DNA from: Cinnamomum chago
Lineage: Eukaryota > Streptophyta > Magnoliopsida > Laurales > Lauraceae
Length of the DNA: 64,000 bases
Assembly (NCBI GenBank): GCA_038049695.1
Contig: CP142458.1
Location: 45,599,001 to 45,663,000, forward strand
Direction: 5' to 3'
Shown: piece by piece, positions 23,008 through 33,062 of the stretch
Numbering within the stretch: the stretch's first letter is position 1
How the letters are laid out: the number at the start of each line of letters is the position of its first letter
Translations under genes and position numbers: made by a program
Notes under the pieces: generated by a model
What the model was told of the DNA's origin: nothing
What the model saw: the letters and a program-made list of their open reading frames with translations, nothing else
Databases searched by the model: none

Positions 23008-24410
23008 TGTCACGCCCCCGAACCAGAACCTTGGGGGTGGGAATGGGATTTAGCATAAATATTATATTTTTCTCCCAAGATCCGCGTGTGTGAAGACAAC
23101 ACATTCTGAATATTTTGCGGAAGCTTTCGTGGCGCTGCGACCCGGAGTCCGTGGCCATCGGATTCCGCATCGCACTCAACCTTTAGCATATAGCTATTAT
23201 ATCAAGAATCATATCAGACTGGAGTAAACCATCACAATATATTACAGAGCTGACAGTAACAGGATATTACATTCCCATATACGTTCAAGTTACAATTATC
23301 AATGTACATTAATTAAGAATCCCAATAGAAAGGCTAATAGAAGCCATACAACAATAAGCTATTAACCACGACCCAATAAATGACGTAGCTCCGATGTCAA
23401 GCTCAATGTCTACATGACATAGCCGACAAAACAACCTGCAAAACATGGCTCCACAGCCAACCAAAGCACTCATCTCGGGACGAAGAAATCTGAACCTGAG
23501 TACCAAAAGTAGTGGGTCAGACACGACGGTCTGGCAGGTGGATGAAAAGATAACAAATATACTGAAGAATAAAACATATGATAAATCATGTTATTCGATC
23601 AAATGCTGCATATAATTAAACGGGTGCAAAATCGTGGATTCGGGCAAAACATGTATTCGTTTCAAGCATGGGTAAAACATGAAGATCTAATAAAACATGT
23701 GTTCATTTACATCATCTATAATCATAGATATTTGACAATCGGGAGTTCATCTAAAACATGTATAAATATAGTGGTTTGACAAAACAACGTTCATTTGAGA
23801 CTTAAGTAAAAACATAAGTATACAACAAATCCAGTATTCATAGCAGTCTGGCAAAACCAATGTCCATTTGAAACATATGTGAAAATACGGATATTTAACA
23901 AACCGGGTGTTCGTTTAAAACAGGTGTAAACATAGGAATCTGATAGAACACGTGTCATTTGAAACATATTTCAAAGCATGGGTATTTAACAATTCGGGTA
24001 TTCATTTAAAAACAGGTATAACCATAGATATCTGACAAACCAAATGTCATTTACAACAAAGCACAGATATTTAACAATTCGGGTATTCCTTTAAAACATG
24101 TGTGATCATATAAATCTAGCGAAATCATTGATCGTTTGAAACATATGTAAAAGCATGGGTATTCACCCAACCGGCATTCATTTAAAACATGTGCGTGTAC
24201 AAGGAACATAAAACAATATAATAATAACTGAATTTACATTGGAGAATATGAACACTTGTTTAAATAACAACTTTCATGAAGGAAATGAATCATTTATTGG
24301 AAAACATATAAGCAATATAAAACATGTCGGGTATCCAAGGAATCGGGAACTGGCAAGATGGCAACCACACGAAGCTAAGTCCTCTATCACTAAAGCGATA
24401 GAGCAATAAC

Positions 24411-24546
24411 TAGGCCCTGATCTCAGTCACTCAAGGTGAGGAGAAACAGGGGATCTCATAAATACATATACATATACTAGGCACTGATCTCAGTCACTCG
24501 AGGTGAGGAGAAACAGTGGATCTCATGAATGCATATACATATACTA
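24411..24546. repeat. Two-copy ~68-bp direct repeat in LTR-C
   Basis: The block CTAGGC(C/A)CTGATCTCAG...ATATACATATACTA occurs twice in a row with few differences. Confidence 0.8.
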
Positions 24547-25451
24547 TACATGACCACGGTAGCGAGCCGGGCATCGGGGACCACAGTAGCAATCTGCGGT
24601 ATCGGGACAAGACCACGGTAATAACCGGGTAGCGGGATCCAAACTGCAGCTGGCGGGACAAGAGGGGGATCTCCAAGTCGGTGGATCAGACCAACATGGT
24701 TATCCAAGCTTAGTGGTGCCGACTCATAGGTCAAATACAATCGAGACAATGCAAGTAAATCAAGTACAAATACATAATCAAGCGGGCAAGGCGGGGGTGC
24801 TCAAGGGCACACTGACATATCATGTGGTGCAATGCACTTCGGGACAAATAACTGTTACTAGAGTAACTTCAATGCTTTCGGGAAAACAAGTCATGTAATG
24901 CAAATCTCGGGAAAGAGGTGAGACAATGAACTATAACAATTCCGGGAAAAATATCGATTTCAAGATCTATTTAAGTGAATAGGGGTCCCGTATGTCGATT
25001 ATAATAATTACTTGGTACTCCTTGAGTTAGAAGACATTCCGGGCTCCTTATGCACTTTTACTATTTTCAAAACTTAAAATGAGCTTATGGGTAGTACTAG
25101 ATGTTACAATAGCAAAAATCAAGATTATAAACGGTCCATCCTAAGTATGATGTCACTCGGAACCATCGAGCAACCTACTCAGTCACCGAAAGGAATAGAA
25201 TTCACGATACCCAAGGAAATAGACTTCGCATTTAGATATGAAGACGATATCGTGTCATTCCATCCCGTTCAAGATTGAAATAGATTGAACTTCGATGCAT
25301 TCGAACCAACCGTGAAGAGCATCGGCTCAAGATGCTCTCACATATGGTCAAATGAGTCCAAGGAGGGTAGCCAAGGTCCACAAAAAAAAAAAATATCAAA
25401 ACCCACTGGACTCAAACTGACAGGTCCGGGAACACTGAAATTTCTGTACCA

Positions 25452-25532
25452 GGGTCCGATCGATCGGCCCAAAAAGCCTTACAATTAAAGACAGGCCGAT
25501 CGATCGGCCTGTAGGTCCGATCGATCGGACCT
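25452..25532. repeat. Three CCGATCGATCGG palindromes in LTR-C
   Basis: CAGGCCGATCGATCGGCCTG (25492-25511) and AGGTCCGATCGATCGGACCT (25513-25532) are perfect 20-bp palindromes. A third with one mismatch lies at 25452-25470. A ~20-bp direct repeat beginning CAGGTCCGGGAACACTGAA flanks the group at 25422 and 25542. Confidence 0.9.
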
Positions 25533-26550
25533 GGGCGTGTGCAGGTCCGGGAACACTGAATTTTTCCTTCTTTTTTTTCCTTCCTTCCAACCCATATACA
25601 AATTGAGTTTTTCCTTACTTCAACAACATCCTAATTACAATAAAACTCCCATCAAAACTTCAATGAACATTAAATCCAAACACCTCTTTCTTCTCATTTC
25701 TCATTAAACAAAGGGAAGAATCCCAAATATACACAAGGGTCCATTTGGGCCAAAAATCTAGAGATAAATCAAGACTATTAATTCACATCTCCTTAACAAA
25801 AGATGATTTAACAAAACTCCTCAAATGAATATCAATTTCAAATCAATGCAAGCTAGTAAACATAGACATGAATGGAAAACCAACCCCATTCACTATAAAA
25901 CCATATGAGCAAACCTTGACCAAATGGGATGCATACATTTCCAAGAGATTAACAAGAGAGAAACAACCATTAAGATGCAATTTCGAAATCCATATATAAG
26001 TGACAAGGAGCATATGTGCAAACATGTATCCAATGATCAAGAACAAGAAATAAACTTAGGATTTTCTCAAAAACTTGATAACAATCAAACCATCCATTCA
26101 TCCACTTGCCTTGGGTTCCAATCTAGCAAATCAAGCTCCTAATCACCTCTCAAACTCAAGATCCACAATCTCTACAAAAACCCCCAAAACAAACCCTAAA
26201 ATGGGTTAAACCATGAAATGACAAGGAAACCTTTCAATAATCAAGGTGGAGCTTCTCTAAGGTTAGAAGATTACAAATCTAGAAGATGAAGAAGAACACT
26301 TACTTGCAAGGTCCTCTAATGGACAAGGTAAGCTCAAAGGAAGTCTTGTGGATGGAGGGTTCTCTTCACAAATGGTATCAATGGAAAGCTTGCAAGATGG
26401 GGAGAGATTGGTGATCTCCACTTCTTGATTGATGAACTCTTGGTGTGGCTTGGAGATGAAGAAGCAAGAAGAAGAAGGGAAACACAAGGGAAAACCCTAG
26501 GTTGCTGGTTTGTGCTGGAAAATGAAGATGGACAAGGGAGGAGATGGGTT

Positions 26551-26560
26551 CCTCTTATAA
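26551..26560 (-). promoter_or_regulatory. TATA box of LTR-C
   Basis: The minus strand reads TTATAAGAGG, followed by a pyrimidine-rich leader. The placement is homologous to the TATA boxes of LTR-F and LTR-D. Confidence 0.5.
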
Positions 26561-27618
26561 GCAAGTGAGGTTTGGGTCCCACAACTTAAGGGACTAGTTT
26601 GGCTGAAATCATCTAATTCGGGACCTCGGATGGATTCGATGAAGAAGGAAGAAATGATCGTCGAAATATCTAGTTTCCAAAAAGTATATGTTTCACGGAT
26701 TTCGAGAATATCGAGTTTTGGGTACAGATTTGGTGTGAAAAGACTGTTTTGCCCTCCGGGCTGGAAAAACTGATTTTCGGAGCTTCGAATGGGTACGGAG
26801 TGAACACGAAAGTTGTAGAGGTTAACAAAATAAGTCAAATGAGGCTAAAACAAGAATTATCAAGAATTTAGAATAACCTCCCAATCACGCGCAAAGTCAC
26901 TAAAAGAACCCCCAAAGGGTCCCACTAATCACAAGGCCCTCAAAATTCCCCAAAACTAGAGAAAAACCATTCTAGCTCACAAACTCAACCCAACAAATAC
27001 TAATCCCACTAAAAGGAACTAATCCACAAATAAAACAACACTAATCCAAGAGATTAGGGGTCGGGTTCTCACAATGTTCCCGGGGTGCTCCGCCGCCGGT
27101 AGGCTTGATTTTGTTTCCGAGCATCGAAACTGGGTCAAACGTCATCGGAATGACCTGAAATTTGTTGTGCAGCCCTTTGAAGGTATTTAGAAGCCGCCCA
27201 TGTGCTCTGTTTGATGAGTGACGACCTCGGTAGTTCTTGCTACCTAAGGGCTTGATTTTGCTGTTTGAGAGTTGATGGAGGGTCAAACGGTGTCGGTTTG
27301 ACTTGAAACTTGACATGTAGCCTTTCGGAGGTATTTTGAGACCATCCGTAGGCTCTGATCGAAGATTTGGGGTCTTCGACACTGTCGCCGCCGGGAGCTG
27401 CTGCTTAGCTATTGGAGAAGTGAAGCTAGGCCAAATGATGTCGGAATGGCCCGAAACTTCATGTGTACCTCTCTTTTGGCTGTTTTGAATGACCTTGCAG
27501 TTTTTGTTTGATTCTGACAAGATCTAATGCTTGAAGTGGCGCCTGCCAATTTTTGGTAGGATGCGGCTCCATGTAGCTTTTGGTGTGAAGAGGCAAAGTG
27601 ACATTTTTGGTGTCAACA

Positions 27619-27632
27619 AATGCCCCCTCGAG
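27619..27632 (-). other. TAT1 polypurine tract
   Basis: The minus strand reads CGAGGGGGCATT immediately before the 3' LTR start TGTTGACACC. Confidence 0.75.
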
Positions 27633-27873
27633 GTACAGCGACGATATAGCTTTTGCAGTCGATGTGCCTCGAAGAGAATCTTGAAGAAGAGCTTCTGACT
27701 TGACCAAGAGTCTTTGAGCATTTTTCTTTTTTTTTTATGGAGTAGCCTTTTGAGCTTCCAGGGGATTTTATGGTAGTGAGAGGGATCACGTACCATCTCA
27801 AGGCAAGATTTTGAGAATGACATTTGGATTTGGATTTGGTTTTGGTTTTTTGGTTTTGATTTTGACCTTGTGA

Positions 27874-28028
27874 CCTAACAAGCTGTATGTGGCAGGTTAG
27901 GGGGGTCAAGTTTTTGGTTTTGGTTTTGACCTTGTGACCTAACAGGCTGTACGTGGCAAGTTAGGGGGTCGGTTTTTGATTTTTGGTTTTGGTCTTGTGA
28001 CCTAACAAGCTGTATGTGGCGAGTTAGG
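27874..28028. repeat. Three ~64-bp units with CCTAAC/GTTAGG inverted repeats
   Basis: CCTAAC and GTTAGG pair across 16 bases at 27874-27901, 27938-27965 and 28001-28028. Between units are GGTTTTGGTTTT-type spacers. The array lies between the polypurine tract and the antisense gene. The remaining sequence 27633-28500 shows no gene. Confidence 0.75.
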
Positions 28029-28527
28029 GGACCATGGTTTGGTTTTTTTGGTTCACTCTTTGGGACAATTTTGGGTCCATTGGAGTGGTTTGGGCTTTTG
28101 TGGAATGTCAATTTCAAGATTTTGGCTTAATTTGGTTCATGAGGTGGGATGGTTTGGATTTTTGGAAACTCATGAAGCTTGGATTTTTGTATGGTATGGT
28201 CCAATCAACTCAAAAGAGGCATGGAACCATTTTTGTATGCTCTTGGTAAGAGAAATTTTGACTAAAAGCCACTTTTAAGTGCCTAGGTGGTCAAACCTGG
28301 CTCATATGGGCTAACCCATGGGACCCTAAGCTTTGAAAATGGCTTAGATCTCATATGGTGTCATTTTGTAAAGAATATCTGAAAATATTTCCTTTGGATA
28401 GAGAATATCTAAAAATATCTTAACTTGGAGAGAATATCTCAAATTTCCTTTTCTTTTGGGAAGGCTGCTAATTTTTAGCCCTTACCTCCTTGCTTTTCTC
28501 TTGTTTCCTCTTTTGGTTTGCTCTCTT

Positions 28528-28536
28528 CTATAAAAG
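28528..28536 (+). promoter_or_regulatory. TATA box of the TAT1 antisense gene
   Basis: CTATAAAAG on the plus strand, 130 bp upstream of the proposed start codon, followed by a pyrimidine-rich leader typical of plant transcription starts. Confidence 0.6.
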
Positions 28537-28657
28537 CAATTGAGGTTGGATCTCTTGCTCTTATTGCTTTTCTTTTTGCAAAAGTCTTCAAGAGTTGCTC
28601 TAAGATCAAGAATCCTCCTTCTTCACGAGTCTTCAAGTTTTTCTTTCTTCTCCATCC

Positions 28658-30012
28658 ATGGCTTCAAGTAAGTTTTTTTTTTTTTTTTTTACAAGAAATT
28701 CCATGTAAAGAAAGTTTCATCATTTTTTTCTTCTCTTTTTTTTTCTTTTGCACGTGTTCTTTTCTTCTTTTTTTTTTACACGCCTTTTTCTTTTTTTTTC
28801 TTTCTTCTTCTTTCTTTCTTTTCTCTCTTTTTTTTTTTTTTTTTTGAATTTGCTGACACATATTTTTGTTTTCTTGTCAGTTGACTTGCCAGAGGGTTCC
28901 GACTTCGAGCCATCTATGGATATGGCTTTTGACGATGCCTCAGATGAGTAAATAGAGACAGAAAGTACTCCACCCATCATGGAAGAAGGTATTTCATAGT
29001 GATAATCTTGACATTGATTTTTTTTTTGTTGACAAGATCATATTCATACCTTTTCTTGTGTTTTTTGCCAGCAAGTTGTGAAGCAACAAGAGAAGTTCCT
29101 TCGTCTTCCTCAGGGCCAGAGCAAGAGATGCCAGCAGCCGATCCAGAAGTAGGGGCTTCTTCTACCAGTCCCGTCATGGCAGAGGCGGGACTTTGTAATG
29201 ATATTGCTTCTTCAGTGGCTCTGATTGGAAAGAGCCTTTTGATTTCTTCTCCACCGCGGCCTGACATGGGCAGTCGGCCAACAGAGCGTGGTGAATCTCC
29301 ATCCGGACCATCCCTCCAATATGCAAAGAAGGTGTTGAAGAGTGTGCTGAGCTCATGGGTTGAAACTCTCTCTTCTGGCCATTTGGAAGCTGGTTTTGGC
29401 ATGGTCAAGCATGTACAGGACATTCTTGCTGACAGTGCAGAGGTCGGTCTGGTCATTGCAAGTGCCAAGGCCTTTGTTGATGAAGTCATTGCTTTAGGGG
29501 ACAAATGGACTGAGACCAAGAATTTCCCAAGCGGTGACTTCTTCAATGAGATGTTTTTGCAGCCATCCGGTAAGATCAAATCTGAAATGGATGAGATTTC
29601 ACGGGCTCGGAAGCAATTCGTTCGGGAGAGGAACGTTACCGAGTTGGCTATCATTGAGCTAACACAGGACCTACGCTGTCTTGATAGGGAGGTCACAGAA
29701 GCTAGGCAGCGCCTTGAGCAATTGCAAGAATAAAGTGCTGCCAAATGGACTGCCATTGTAGAAGCCCGTGCTAAAGAGGGAACTCTGACTCGCCAAGTTG
29801 AAGAAGCCGGTAGCAACCTTCAGAGAAAGACTCAGGAGTATGAGCAGTGGCAAATTCTCTGGTAAGAGCTTCCTCGTGCCGAGGATGGGTCGCGGCGTTC
29901 TACCGTATTTTATGGCAAGATCTTGAAGAAGCGCGGCCTGGAAGCTTTAGAGGCTAAGGCCAAGAGTCTGCTTGAGGAGCTGGATCTTTGGTTGAAGACC
30001 ATGCTAGACTGA
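28658..30012 (+). pseudogene. TAT1 antisense gene, three exons, three in-frame stops
   Basis: Read against the element. ATG at 28658 opens a ten-base exon ending at a GTAAGT donor (28668). Intron 1 is T-rich and ends TTGTCAG at 28880. Exon 2 is 28881-28988, followed by donor GTATTT. Intron 2 ends TTTTGCCAG at 29071. Exon 3 runs 29072-30012. Phases agree across both junctions, giving about 352 codons. TAA stops lie in frame at 28949, 29731 and 29863. The reading frame resumes unchanged after each and ends at TGA 30010. The protein has an acidic Ser/Pro/Glu-rich N-terminus, a central helical segment (LVIASAKAFVDEV) and a heptad-like charged C-terminal half. I do not recognise its family. Antisense ORFs at this place are recorded for Tat elements. 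A captured host exon set is the alternative. Confidence 0.75.
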
Positions 30013-30217
30013 GCTCTTGATTTATAACAAACTCTTTTCTTCTTTTCTCTTTTTTTTTTTTGGTACCTCTATGTAAAACATTTTTGGTACTCTGTGTACC
30101 TTTTACTTAAATTCTTTTTGATGAAAATAAGCAAAGGTTGGATGAGAATGTTTGTTTGAAAATTTTGTTCAAAAGGTTATCATTTTGTGAAAATCTTTTG
30201 TCAAAAGGGTTGTTTTG
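30013..30217. other. 3' flank of the antisense gene
   Basis: T-rich sequence with AT-rich stretches suited to transcript ending on the plus strand. No gene. Confidence 0.4.
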
Positions 30218-31000
30218 GCATGAAAGCCAGATTTTGCGGCAAAAGCCTGGGTTTTTTTTTTTTATGGCTTGAAAAGCTGAATTTTGAGATGGCATGAAAG
30301 CCGAGTTTATGGCATGAAAGCCAAAATTTTGGATGGTGTGGAAGTCGAAATTTTGAGGTGGCATGAAAGCCGATTTTGGTGGCGTGAAAGCCAAATTTTG
30401 GGATGGCATGAGAGCCAAAAATTTTTTTTGAGATGGCACGAAAGCCAAATTTTGAGGTGGCATGAAAGCCGATTTTTTTGGGGTGGCATGAAAGCCAAAT
30501 TTTGGGATGGCATGAGAGCCAAAAAAATTTTGAGATGGCATGAAAGCCGAATTTTGAGGTGGCATGAAAGCCGATTTTGGTGGCGTAAAAGCCAAATTTT
30601 GGGATGGCATGAGAGCCAAATTTTTTTGAGATGGCATGAAAGCCGAATTTTGAGGTGGCATGAAAGCCGATTTTGGTGGCGTGAAAGCCGAAATTTTGAG
30701 GTGGCATGAAAGCCAAAATTTTCTTTTTGGCATGAGAGCCAGGTTTTTTTTTTTTTTTTTGTGGCATAGAAGCCAAATTTTGGTTTTTGGCATGGGAGCC
30801 AGGTTTGTGGCATGAAGGCCAAATTTTTTTTTTTTTTTTTTTTAAAACCGAGTTTTGTTTTGTTGGCATGAAAGCCAGATTTTTTATTTTTGGCATGAAA
30901 ACTGAGTTTTTTGGCGTGAAAGCCAGGTTTTTGGTTTTTTGGCGTAAAACCGTATTTTTGGCATGGAAGCCGGTTTTTTTGGCGTGAAAGCCAGGTTTTT
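30218..31000. repeat. GGC-N6-GCC minisatellite, about 30 units
   Basis: Units GGCATGAAAGCC, GGCGTGAAAGCC, GGCATGAGAGCC and variants recur every 20-29 bp with T-rich spacers. ORFs on both strands through this block (repeated SRF/WHES or FGFHA patterns) are products of the repeat, not genes. Minisatellites in the 3' region are known for Tat elements. Confidence 0.9.
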
Positions 31001-31013
31001 GGTTTTCAAAAAT

Positions 31014-31412
31014 GCAAGTATCGACTAAAAGTCGCCTCCCTGCTGAATGGTATTGCAAGTATCGATGGAATGTCGCCTCCTTGCTCATTCGGTTGCGAGT
31101 ATCGATGGAATGTCGCCTCCTCGCGGATTTGGGTGCAAGTTTCGACTAAGCGTCGCTTCCCTGCTTTTGTCTTCAAAAATTTTGTTTTGTGGGTATCGAT
31201 GGAATGTCGCTTCCCCATGATTTTTGAATTTTGAGGTTGTTTCGAACCTTTGTTTTGCTTTTTGTTTGTTTTGAAATTTGGGTTGTGGATATCAATTGGA
31301 ACGTTGCGTCTCCACGATTTTTGAAATTTTGGGGTTTTTGGAAGTATCGAATGGGGTTCGCATCCTTCCGGTTTTGGGTTTTGCAAGTATCGACTGAACG
31401 TCGCTTCCCTGC
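31014..31412. repeat. Eight 30-bp interrupted-hairpin units with paired changes
   Basis: Units start at 31014, 31055, 31095, 31135, 31189, 31285, 31340 and 31383. Each has a 5-base outer arm, TAT (TTT once), a 4-base inner arm, a 5-base loop (6 once), the inner partner, a CNTC-type tetramer and the outer partner. Outer pairs are GCAAG/CTTGC, GCGAG/CTCGC, GTGGG/CCCAT, GTGGA/TCCAC and GGAAG/CTTCC, and in three units GCAAG/CCTGC with one mismatch. Inner pairs are CGAC/GTCG, CGAT/GTCG, CAAT/GTTG and CGAA/TTCG. Confidence 0.85.
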
Positions 31413-31790
31413 GGTTTTTGAAAAACCATTTTTTTGTTTAAAGACACGAGGGTCGTAAATTTTGACTCAAAACCATTTTGGTGGTAAAAGTCGGGGTGGA
31501 CTAGAGCTGAAATCCCTAGGTCCTGATTTTGTTTCAAACCATGAATTTAGGGTTCAAGGATCGAAAATTTTGGTCAAGTTTGGGAAGAGGCTCCTAAACT
31601 TGGATTTTTGGATTTGCTTTTTTTTTTTTGAACAATGAAACGATGAAAGAGACATTGTTTTGAGGGGTTTTTTTTTTTTAGAAATTTCAACAAGAGGATG
31701 AAAAATCCAAAAGGAGTGGGTTTGACGAGCAGATACCTAGGAATAGGCTTTGGCCATGCAGGCGTTGCTCTGACCCGAGGGAAGAAGCCT
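31413..31790 (-). other. TAT1 region between hairpin array and integrase end
   Basis: T-rich, non-coding sequence with several poly-T runs. It forms the start of the 3' untranslated region of TAT1 pol. No gene seen. Confidence 0.5.
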
Positions 31791-33060
31791 TCAAGGGTAG
31801 TACCGCTTCAAGAACTTTCCATTGATGGGGAGCATACATCTGTCACCCTCCATGTTTAGAAGAGCGTATGCGCCGTTGGAGAAGACTTTGTCGATGACGA
31901 AAGGTCCCTCCCATTTTGGTTCAAATTTGCCTTTGGATTTGTTAGCAAAAACCATTGGTCTTTTTACTGTAAGAATCAAGTCTCCCTTTTTGTAGGCACG
32001 TTGCCTGACCTTCTTATCAAAAGATCCTGCCATGCGTGCTTGGTAGAGTTTAATGCTTTGTAGAGGTTCGAGCCGTCTCTCATCGAGGTTATCCAGCTCT
32101 TAGAGTCTCAATTTGACATTACTTTCTTGCGTCATGTCATTTTGCAGAGATACCCTTAAGGAAGGAATTTGAACTTCCAAAGGGACAACAGCTTCGCATC
32201 CATAGACCAAGGACAATGGTGTGCTATGGGTTGGTCCTCGAACGGTGGTTCGATAGGCCCACAAAGCTTCAGGCAGTTTGTCGCCCCAATCTCTTTTGTG
32301 ACTAGAGACCATTTTTTTGAGAATTTTGCAGAGCGTTTTGTTGAAAGCCTCTGCTAGTCCATTCGCTGCCGGATTGTACGGAGTTGAAGGACAACTTTGG
32401 ATTTTGTATTTGTCGCAAAACCTGTAGAATCGGTGATCGCAGAACTATGGTCCGTTATCATGGACGAATCTTTTAGGTATGCCGAAGCGACAAATTATAT
32501 TAGTGCGCAAGAATTGAAGGACTGACGAGGTCTTCATTTCGTTGAGCGCGAATGCTTCTGACCACTTGGAGAAATAATCCGTAGCAGCGAAAATGAAGCG
32601 ATGACCTTTGCTTGATGGGGGAGAGATAGGACCTATGATGTCCATGCCCCAGGCTTCAAAAGGCCATGAGATTGCTGTAGGATGTAGCCATTCCGGAGGC
32701 ATGTGGACATAATCTCCATGAACTTGGCATTGTTGGCAGCGCTTAGCAAATTGCATTGCATCAGCCACCATGGTAGGCCAATAATAACCTAACCTTTTTA
32801 TCTGATCGTGAGCTTAGGCCCAGCCTGATGGGCTCCACAAAGACTAGCATGTACTTCTTTGAGTGTTTCCTCAGCCTCTTGTTGTGACAAGCAGCGTAGA
32901 AGTACTCCATTGTAGGATTTCCTATAAAGCATTTTTGAAGGAATATCCAAATGAAAGTTTGGGGTTCGCCTTTGGATGCTTACCCGCTCTTTTGGATCCT
33001 CAGGTAGGATTCCGAACATGATGTAATCAATGAATGGATCCCTCCAGTCCCCGATCAGAG
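31791..33060 (-). pseudogene. TAT1 integrase
   Basis: Integrase of TAT1, spread over frames by small indels. It joins element cDNA to target DNA. The zinc region shows RLGYYWPTMV and C-Q-Q-C (32771-32700). The catalytic core begins WGMDIIGPISPPS (first Asp), has VHDNGP (second Asp) near 32450, and PYNPAANGLAEAFNK with the catalytic Glu near 32350. The C-terminal module (FEPKWEGPFVI) ends KRYYP at 31794. No chromodomain follows, as expected for Tat. A stop after DNGP and frameshifts near 32820 and 32100 make it inactive as read. Confidence 0.88.
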
Positions 33061-33062
33061 GT

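Larger units (their letters stand above)
23008..27073 (-). mobile_element. LTR-C: 4.07 kb solo Tekay-type LTR
   Basis: This LTR starts TGTCACGCCCCC and ends GGTTCTCACA, is flanked by ATGTT, and has no internal region, so it is a solo LTR. Its left third matches LTR-A in reverse complement. On the minus strand the order is U3 with the shared AAAAAGTATAT block (26620-26840), TATA box, pyrimidine-rich leader, palindromes, then the AAGCTTAGTGG block (24705-24720) and the ~45-bp repeats. None of its ORFs has recognisable protein similarity, and the longest lie in repeats. The whole 4 kb is non-coding. Confidence 0.9.
22440..27450 (-). repeat. ~158-bp tandem units in TAT1 LTR, split by LTR-C
   Basis: The phrase GGTCAAACG(A/G)TGTC with TGACCTGAAA recurs at 22440, 22598, 22756 and 22915. 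After removal of LTR-C, diverged copies continue at 27132, 27291 and 27429. Period is near 158 bp. The right LTR holds the uninterrupted array from 44352 to about 45300. Confidence 0.75.
20636..27618 (-). repeat. TAT1 3' LTR, split by LTR-C
   Basis: LTR sequence is 20636-23007 plus 27079-27618 (about 2.91 kb); 27074-27078 is the second copy of ATGTT. It is nearly identical to the right LTR. The main difference is that the right LTR has about 24 extra bases, one more palindrome unit near 44073-44100. No gene is seen. Short overlapping ORFs in several frames are GC-rich artefacts. Confidence 0.92.

Noticed and set aside
28664-28980. Lys-rich and Phe-rich ORFs
   Set aside because: Translation of the T-rich intron 1 of the antisense gene.
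28977-29816. 279-residue minus-strand ORF
   Set aside because: It mirrors the antisense gene, whose plus-strand frame has the promoter, splice sites and acidic coiled-coil product. The minus frame has no domain and is not placed as part of pol.
30218-31000. Hammerhead ribozyme in the repeats containing GAAA
   Set aside because: The CTGANGA core and a second helix are missing in all units I read.
30107-31088. Long overlapping ORFs on both strands with repeated His/Phe/Trp patterns
   Set aside because: They are translations of the GGC-N6-GCC minisatellite and share its period. No start context or domain.
30218-31412. Regularly spaced repeats resembling a CRISPR array
   Set aside because: Unit lengths and spacers vary, spacers are T-rich and related to each other, and the context is a plant retrotransposon.
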